Below, in pieces: positions 58,550 through 64,000 of a DNA stretch of 64,000 nucleotides. The notes beneath the pieces are model-generated. The model was not told where the DNA came from. It saw only the letters and a program-made list of their open reading frames with translations, and did no database searches. The position numbers and the translations under genes were made by a program. Numbering within the stretch: the first letter of the stretch is position 1; each line of letters opens with the position of its first letter. The stretch is from Photobacterium arenosum (lineage in GTDB: Bacteria > Pseudomonadota > Gammaproteobacteria > Enterobacterales > Vibrionaceae), in NCBI RefSeq assembly GCF_014841115.1, contig NZ_JACYTP010000002.1, positions 1-64,000 on the forward strand, in the 5' to 3' direction.

Positions 58550-58930
58550 ATGTACATAGCATTAAAACATTTTCACCTGACCATTATCGCCATGAGCGTG
58601 TTGTTATTTGTAGTGCGATTTGGCCTGATGATGGCAGATTCAGCACTGATGCAGAAAAAAGCCCTGAAAGTAACACCCCATGTGGTCGATACCTTTTTGT
58701 TGCTGAGTGGCGTCGCACTGGTGGTGTACACTGGCTTTACTCCTTTCACGGCAGGCGCAGGCTGGCTGAATGAAAAGCTGACCTGTGTGCTGGCCTACAT
58801 TGCGCTTGGCTTTTTCGCGCTGAAATACGGCAAGAACAAAGTGTTTAAAACCTTTGCTTTTTTCGGTGCTTTAGGTTGGCTGGCAATGGCCGGCAAACTG
58901 GCGGTGACTAAAATGCCGTTGCTGGGGTAA
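58550..58930 (+). CDS. sirB2: SirB2 family membrane protein
   Basis: A 126-residue protein with four membrane helices (about 7-25, 44-62, 75-92 and 100-118). The start MYIALKHFHLTIIAMSVLLF and the end TKMPLLG match the SirB2/YchQ family. Its function is unknown. It lies between prmC and sirB1, as in E. coli (ychQ). Confidence 0.88.
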   Translation: MYIALKHFHLTIIAMSVLLFVVRFGLMMADSALMQKKALKVTPHVVDTFLLLSGVALVVYTGFTPFTAGAGWLNEKLTCVLAYIALGFFALKYGKNKVFKTFAFFGALGWLAMAGKLAVTKMPLLG

Positions 58931-58934
58931 AGAC

Positions 58935-59747
58935 ATGTATTTCTCAGATGAAGACAGAGATTTCGAAGCGTCTGCGCTGGTAGAGGGAGCCATTGAGATC
59001 ATGGTGGATCTGGAGCCGGATTTTCCGGTTGCCTGGGTACGCCATCAATTACAAAAAATGGCAAAAGATGTCGAGGCGGCACTGATGTCAGAAACCAATC
59101 CCCATCTGCGATTAGAAGGGCTGCTGCGCCTGTTTTACCGCGAGTGGGGGTTCTGTGGTGATCGCCATCAGTACTATGCGGCTGAAAATGCCTATCTGGA
59201 CAAGGTGATTGAGCGTCGTAAAGGCATTCCGGTCAGTCTGGGAGCCATTATGATTTATCTGGCTCAGCATCTGGAGTTACCTGTCACCGGTGTGGCTTTT
59301 CCCACTCAGTATATTCTGCGTGTCGACTGGCCCAACAGTGAGCCTCAGTTTATTAATCCGTTTGACGGTGAATTTGTCAGCCGCCAGACACTCAGTGCCT
59401 GGCTGCGTGGGCACAAAGGCCCGCTGGCACCCTGGCGCGAAAGCTATCTCACCACCACCAGCCATACGGATGTGCTGGCACGATGGCTGACGGTGCTAAA
59501 AAGTGCTTTGCTGCGAGAAGAGCAATACGCTGATGCATTACGCTGCAGCGATCTGGCCCTGTCGCTGCGGCCGGGTGATCCCCATGAAATTCGCGATCGC
59601 GGCTATATTTATCAGCAATTAGAGTGTAGTCATGCCGCTGCTATGGACTATGCCTATTTTATTGAGCAGTGTCCGGAAGATCCGGCCGCAGAATTGCTGA
59701 AACTGCAAGTGAAAGTCTTGAATGCAAACCCGCAGGTCCTTCACTGA
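58935..59747 (+). CDS. sirB1: SirB1 family protein, transglutaminase-like with TPR
   Basis: A 270-residue protein of the SirB1/YchA family. The middle has a transglutaminase-like fold region (GLLRLFYREWGFCGDRHQYY then the NAYLDKVIERRKGIPVSLGA segment), and the C-terminus carries TPR-like repeats (about 185-260). No enzymatic role is proven. It is four bases after sirB2 and 44 bases ahead of kdsA. Confidence 0.87.
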   Translation: MYFSDEDRDFEASALVEGAIEIMVDLEPDFPVAWVRHQLQKMAKDVEAALMSETNPHLRLEGLLRLFYREWGFCGDRHQYYAAENAYLDKVIERRKGIPVSLGAIMIYLAQHLELPVTGVAFPTQYILRVDWPNSEPQFINPFDGEFVSRQTLSAWLRGHKGPLAPWRESYLTTTSHTDVLARWLTVLKSALLREEQYADALRCSDLALSLRPGDPHEIRDRGYIYQQLECSHAAAMDYAYFIEQCPEDPAAELLKLQVKVLNANPQVLH

Positions 59748-59767
59748 TAGCCTGCGGAACAGACTAA

Positions 59768-60643
<876 letters not shown>

Positions 60644-60716
60644 GGCTGTTACTGGCAGAACCTGATCAGGGTGACTACCGGAGACGACCTGAGACAAACG
60701 ATCAGAGAAAAACGAA

Positions 60717-60750
60717 AGGGGGTGTCATGACTGACACCCCCTTTTTTGTT
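60717..60750. terminator. Terminator between kdsA and the chemoreceptor gene
   Basis: The stem aagggggtgtca/tgacacccccttt with a short loop and a T run (ttttttgtttt) lies between convergent genes. Confidence 0.92.
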
Positions 60751-60786
60751 TTCTTTGTTCTATTTGTTTTATCCGCTTAACGGCTC

Positions 60787-62670
60787 TTATAACTTAAAGC
60801 GGCTGATTTCCTGCTGTAGCTCGTGAGACAGCTCTGACAGCTGAGAAGCCTGCTGTGCCGCTTCACTTGCTTCCTGAGCCAGCTCGTTAGAGACATCCCG
60901 GATGCCCTCAGTGTTACGCGTGATCTCAGAGGTCACAGAAGACTGTTCTTCTGCGGCAGAAGCTATCTGAGTTGCCATGTCACTGATATTGGTAATTGCC
61001 GAGATGATTTGCGCCAGACTGGCAGAAGCGGCATTGGCATCATCCACACTGGTTTCAGCTAAACGGCGACTGTCGCCCATAATGCCGACAGCACGTCCTG
61101 TCGTTTGTTGCAGGGTTTCAATCATTTGCTGAATTTCCTGCGTAGAAGCATGGGTACGCTGGCTCAATACCCGCACTTCATCTGCCACTACGGCAAACCC
61201 GCGACCTTGCTCACCTGCACGGGCGGCTTCAATGGCAGCGTTGAGCGCCAGCAGGTTGGTTTGTTCAGCAATATTCTGAATGGTCGACAGAATCGTGGTA
61301 ATGCTCTGCGCATGGGTATTGAGCTCACCAATGACGTCTGTCGCTGTTTCCACTTCGCCGGCCAGATTGGTAATAGAATGCTGGCTTTGGTCGACCTGCT
61401 CGGCACCGTGCTCTGCCGCCTGAACCGTTTCGGTCGAGGTACGTGCCGTGTTATCAGCATTACCGGCAATTTCCTGTGTGGCAGCCGCCATTTCATTGAT
61501 GGCAGTTGCCACCATGTTGATTTCATCCTGCTGGTGGCGGATTCGAGTGCTGCGCTCTTCTGCTTGTGAGGCCGTTTGATGTGCCTGCAACGTCAGAGAG
61601 TGAGAAACATCGCGCAGACGCGTTACCATGCCATGCATGTTACCGACAAAGCGGTTGAAGTTATGTGCCAGTTGGCCGACTTCGTCGTCGCTGCGTGGTT
61701 CAAGGCGCTGGGTCAGATCACCTTCACCCGTTGCAATCTCGGCCAGTGCATCAGACACACGGCTCAGGTCGCGGAACAGGAATCCGACCAGCCAGGCAAC
61801 AGCTGCCAGAACGATCAGAGTAATAAGGATGGAGGTGATGATCAGGCGGCTCAGCAGTTGGCTCTGGCTGGCTTCTTCGGTGGCCTTGTCCATTTCCAGG
61901 CCAAGAATCCATGGCGTGCCGGGAACTTGCGCAAAGTACAACAGTTTATCCGCACCCTGAATCGTCTGATTCAATACCGTTCTGTTGCTTACCGAGCGTT
62001 GAATCTGGCTGATGCTCAGGTCTTCAGTGTAACCATTGATAGGTTTCAGTAGCAAAGACTGGTTAGGGTGGGCCAGGAACGTATTATCCTGGGTGTTGAT
62101 GAGCATGGCGTAGGCATTTTTACCTGCATCCAGGCTGATCACATCGGAAATCAGTTGATCAATCAGTACATCGGAGCCAATAACGGCTGCAAGCTGGCCA
62201 TTCTTTTTGACAGGCTCAGCCAGAGTCACCAGTAACGCGTTAGTAATGGCATCACGATAGGCGGTTGTAATAATAGGTTTGTTAGCCGATTTGGCATCTA
62301 TATACCAGGGACGCTGGCGGGGATCGTAACCTGCCCGGTTTCGCTCAGGGTAGGAGCGGAACATTTCACCGGCGGACGTGCCGAAATACATTTCATCAAA
62401 GCCACCGGCAATGCGAGCCTGCTGCAGGTATGGCACAGGATCTGAGGTTTCCAGGTAAGGTTTGATAGCACTGGTGATACTGCGACGGATCTCAATCCAG
62501 TCACTGATCCCTTTAGTCGCTGTTTTGCTCAAGCTGTCGGCACGGCTAAAAATGCTGTTTTGTGTCTGTTGATAAAGTTGGTTTGCGGCCAGCCATGTCA
62601 GCGCGGTTGCCATAACCACGACGGCAGATAAGCTGGCTCCTATGAGTTTTTGTTTTAGGGTCAGTTTCAT
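60787..62670 (-). CDS. Methyl-accepting chemotaxis protein with dCache sensor
   Basis: A 627-residue chemoreceptor. A first membrane helix (about 8-28) and a second (about 275-298) enclose a periplasmic sensor whose pattern ([16 protein letters not shown], then an [24 protein letters not shown] segment) indicates a dCache_1 domain, usually for amino acids or other small ligands. A HAMP domain follows (about 298-350), then the signalling coiled coil with the hairpin tip [20 protein letters not shown]. The C-terminus SRFKL lacks the NWETF-type pentapeptide. The ligand cannot be read from sequence. No other chemotaxis gene is in the window. Confidence 0.93.
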   Translation of the reverse strand: MKLTLKQKLIGASLSAVVVMATALTWLAANQLYQQTQNSIFSRADSLSKTATKGISDWIEIRRSITSAIKPYLETSDPVPYLQQARIAGGFDEMYFGTSAGEMFRSYPERNRAGYDPRQRPWYIDAKSANKPIITTAYRDAITNALLVTLAEPVKKNGQLAAVIGSDVLIDQLISDVISLDAGKNAYAMLINTQDNTFLAHPNQSLLLKPINGYTEDLSISQIQRSVSNRTVLNQTIQGADKLLYFAQVPGTPWILGLEMDKATEEASQSQLLSRLIITSILITLIVLAAVAWLVGFLFRDLSRVSDALAEIATGEGDLTQRLEPRSDDEVGQLAHNFNRFVGNMHGMVTRLRDVSHSLTLQAHQTASQAEERSTRIRHQQDEINMVATAINEMAAATQEIAGNADNTARTSTETVQAAEHGAEQVDQSQHSITNLAGEVETATDVIGELNTHAQSITTILSTIQNIAEQTNLLALNAAIEAARAGEQGRGFAVVADEVRVLSQRTHASTQEIQQMIETLQQTTGRAVGIMGDSRRLAETSVDDANAASASLAQIISAITNISDMATQIASAAEEQSSVTSEITRNTEGIRDVSNELAQEASEAAQQASQLSELSHELQQEISRFKL

Positions 62671-63183
62671 GATGAGTCTCAATGGATGGAACAGAAGCTG
62701 ATATCAATGTTTTTACTTTTCGTTGCACAAAAAATGTGACAAATGAGGAAAAACAGTACGGAGAATTCTATATAGCTATACGACGGTTGTATATGGAAAT
62801 TTAACTTTTTAACATGACTGATTATTGACGCTTTTTTGGTTGAAAATTTGTCACTTTGAGGTGCTTGCAGCGGGTGTTAAGACGGAAAGGATAAGATGAA
62901 GGAGAATATTTTGTTTAACATGAGCTTACAGTTGTAACAACTATTGCATCTGATAAAAAACGTAAAAATGAAACAATATATTATCGGAGCTTTATTAGTG
63001 ACATGAAACACAGCAAAGTAACTTGTGTTTAAATATCTGATTTCCATGATTATAGTTATTTAATATTTAAATTGTTATCAATGGGTAAAATAACGTCTTA
63101 ATTATCAATAAGTGCACTCTGTTGACTATTGTCATAGTTGAATATAGCATCCGTTGTTTTGGTCATATAACAAGGATGTAACA
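62671..63183. other. AT-rich intergenic region with repeats
   Basis: About 510 bases, visibly richer in A+T than the rest of the window. It holds the leader of the chemoreceptor gene, a perfect dyad agttgt-a-acaact (62930-62942), a 13-codon open frame with a ribosome binding site (62896-62937), two TTATCAAT repeats (63075 and 63102) and a TTGACT/TATAGC pair (63122-63148) that could be a weak promoter. No longer gene is apparent. Confidence 0.55.
63075..63111 (+). promoter_or_regulatory. Two direct TTATCAAT repeats upstream of the PP-loop gene
   Basis: TTATCAAT (63075-63082) and TTATCAATAA (63102-63111) lie in the same orientation, 27 bases apart. TTATCAATAA is the right half of the LuxR/HapR-type quorum-sensing operator of vibrios as I remember it. 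The left half is poorly conserved in both copies, so a regulator is only a guess. Confidence 0.35.
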
Positions 63184-63894
63184 ATGGATATAAAGACAAA
63201 TTATGAAGACGGGAAACGCCCACAACTCGTTATGTTTACCGGTGGAAGAGACAGTACTCTTGCCGCCAGTTATTTAATGTTAAACGGCATTCCGGTTCAC
63301 TTATTTACTGCCAATAGTGGTTGTGGGCTACATAGAAAACTATTGCCTTTACGTGTGGAAGAATTAAAAAACAGATTTGGTGATTTGGTAGTAACACATC
63401 AAGTGGTTGATATTAGTGGTAGTTTCAGAAGTATTGCGATAGAGAATATTGAAAGCGATTTTGCCAGGTACAAGAAGAACCTGATATTACTGGGTGAAAA
63501 AATGGCGATTCATGCCCACGTTATTGATTATTGTACAAGGAATGGTATTGAAGTGATCAACGATGGCATCGTTGAATATCAAAAAGAATTTCCAGAGCAA
63601 CGTTTAGTGGCGAAAGACTATTTCGTTGATTATATGAAACGGTTTGGTATTACGTATAACAGCCCTATTTATCATATGGCTCAGTCACAAGATGAAGTAA
63701 AGTACCGTTTACTGCAATTAGGACTGTCGACAAAATCACTGGAAGGTGTGTCGATTTTTGGCGATTCAGCGACCATTGCTTCCGATGAAACGATTTTGGA
63801 ATATTTGGCTGAAAAGGAAAGTCTGTGTGATGACATCATTCATTTTCTGTCAGGTAGCCTTAAAAACTACCAAGAATTGAGACAAGCTTCCTGA
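63184..63894 (+). CDS. PP-loop ATP-pyrophosphatase family protein, function unknown
   Basis: A 236-residue protein with the PP-loop signature as [16 protein letters not shown] (about 16-31), a variant of SGGxDS that binds ATP for adenylation, as in QueC, TilS, ThiI and MnmA. The following [12 protein letters not shown] strand and a later [18 protein letters not shown] segment fit the alpha-hydrolase fold. Cys residues (Cys47, one near 118 and one near 222) do not form a clear metal site. I cannot name the substrate. The ATG at 63184 follows aagga; the frame opens ten codons earlier. It has lower G+C than its neighbours and is flanked by AT-rich DNA, suggesting acquisition. The window ends soon after. 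Confidence 0.75.
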   Translation: MDIKTNYEDGKRPQLVMFTGGRDSTLAASYLMLNGIPVHLFTANSGCGLHRKLLPLRVEELKNRFGDLVVTHQVVDISGSFRSIAIENIESDFARYKKNLILLGEKMAIHAHVIDYCTRNGIEVINDGIVEYQKEFPEQRLVAKDYFVDYMKRFGITYNSPIYHMAQSQDEVKYRLLQLGLSTKSLEGVSIFGDSATIASDETILEYLAEKESLCDDIIHFLSGSLKNYQELRQAS

Positions 63895-63942
63895 ATGTAT
63901 TGATACATCTGTATCCATATGTTTAACAATGCATTATCCATC

Positions 63943-63970
63943 TAAGAGTGTTGTTAATACAGCACTCTTA
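63943..63970 (+). terminator. Candidate terminator of the PP-loop gene
   Basis: The stem taagagtgttgt/acagcactctta with loop taat follows the stop by about 50 bases. The tail (ttgatttg) has only a weak T run. If it works, the PP-loop gene is a single-gene transcript. Confidence 0.55.
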
Positions 63971-64000
63971 TTGATTTGCGAAAAGTGACGCTGAAAATGA

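Overview
The window looks like a chromosomal segment of a gammaproteobacterium of the family Vibrionaceae, possibly Photobacterium or a close relative with a G+C near one half. This is inferred from how closely the housekeeping proteins resemble enterobacterial/vibrio families, from gene order, from a 19-gene tRNA array, and from Vibrio-type genes of unknown function (TIGR03503, DUF2066, DUF2069). Almost all of it is conserved core genome. The only stretch that looks accessory is the AT-rich right edge (about 62.7-64.0 kb).

Layout. 0-1.1 kb: the 3' end of an rRNA operon (23S tail, 5S, tRNA-Asp, tRNA-Trp, terminator), followed by a decayed second copy of the tRNA-Trp tail plus terminator. 1.2-12.9 kb: a block known from E. 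coli around mltD-gloB-yafS-rnhA-dnaQ and fadE-gmhA-yafJ, with a YafD-like phosphohydrolase, a YIP1-type membrane protein and a TIGR03503 protein. 12.9-27.1 kb: purN-purM, upp, uraA, two DUF proteins, a WrbA-like flavoprotein, yfgD, bepA, a TusA-like protein, perM, an EamA transporter, bcp-gcvR and dapA-bamC. This is the E. coli order except that hda is not at its usual place. 27.2-47.7 kb: lipoate synthesis (lipA, lipB), ybeD, the cell-elongation genes dacA-rlpA-mrdB-mrdA, rlmH-rsfS, holA-lptE-leuS, ybeL, then lnt-corC-ybeY-ybeZ-miaB and ubiF. nadD is not between holA and rsfS. 47.9-50.3 kb: 19 tRNA genes (six Leu-CAG, six Gln-TTG, four Met, three Leu-TAG), all on the minus strand behind one strong promoter. 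50.5-60.8 kb: ychF-pth, lolB-ispE-prs, then hemA-prfA-prmC-sirB2-sirB1-kdsA. 60.8-62.7 kb: a chemoreceptor. 62.7-64 kb: an AT-rich stretch and a PP-loop ATP-pyrophosphatase that I cannot assign to a pathway.

How the genes work together. Several groups converge on the envelope: MltD, PBP2, RodA, PBP5 and RlpA on peptidoglycan; GmhA, KdsA and LptE on lipopolysaccharide; BamC and BepA on outer-membrane proteins; Lnt and LolB on lipoproteins. A second theme is translation: two rRNA genes, 21 tRNAs, LeuS, PrfA, PrmC, Pth, RsfS, RlmH, YbeY, MiaB and YchF. Regulatory sites visible in the DNA include a FadR-like operator at the fadE promoter, PurR-like boxes ahead of purM and uraA, and a promoter with a G+C-rich discriminator ahead of the tRNA array.

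The most promising leads are the PP-loop gene with its repeat-bearing upstream region, the allelic structure of the tRNA array, the decayed tRNA-Trp tail, the interleaved inverted repeats between holA and rsfS, and the two positions where expected genes (hda, nadD) are missing. I saw no prophage, CRISPR array, intact insertion sequence or obvious defence system.
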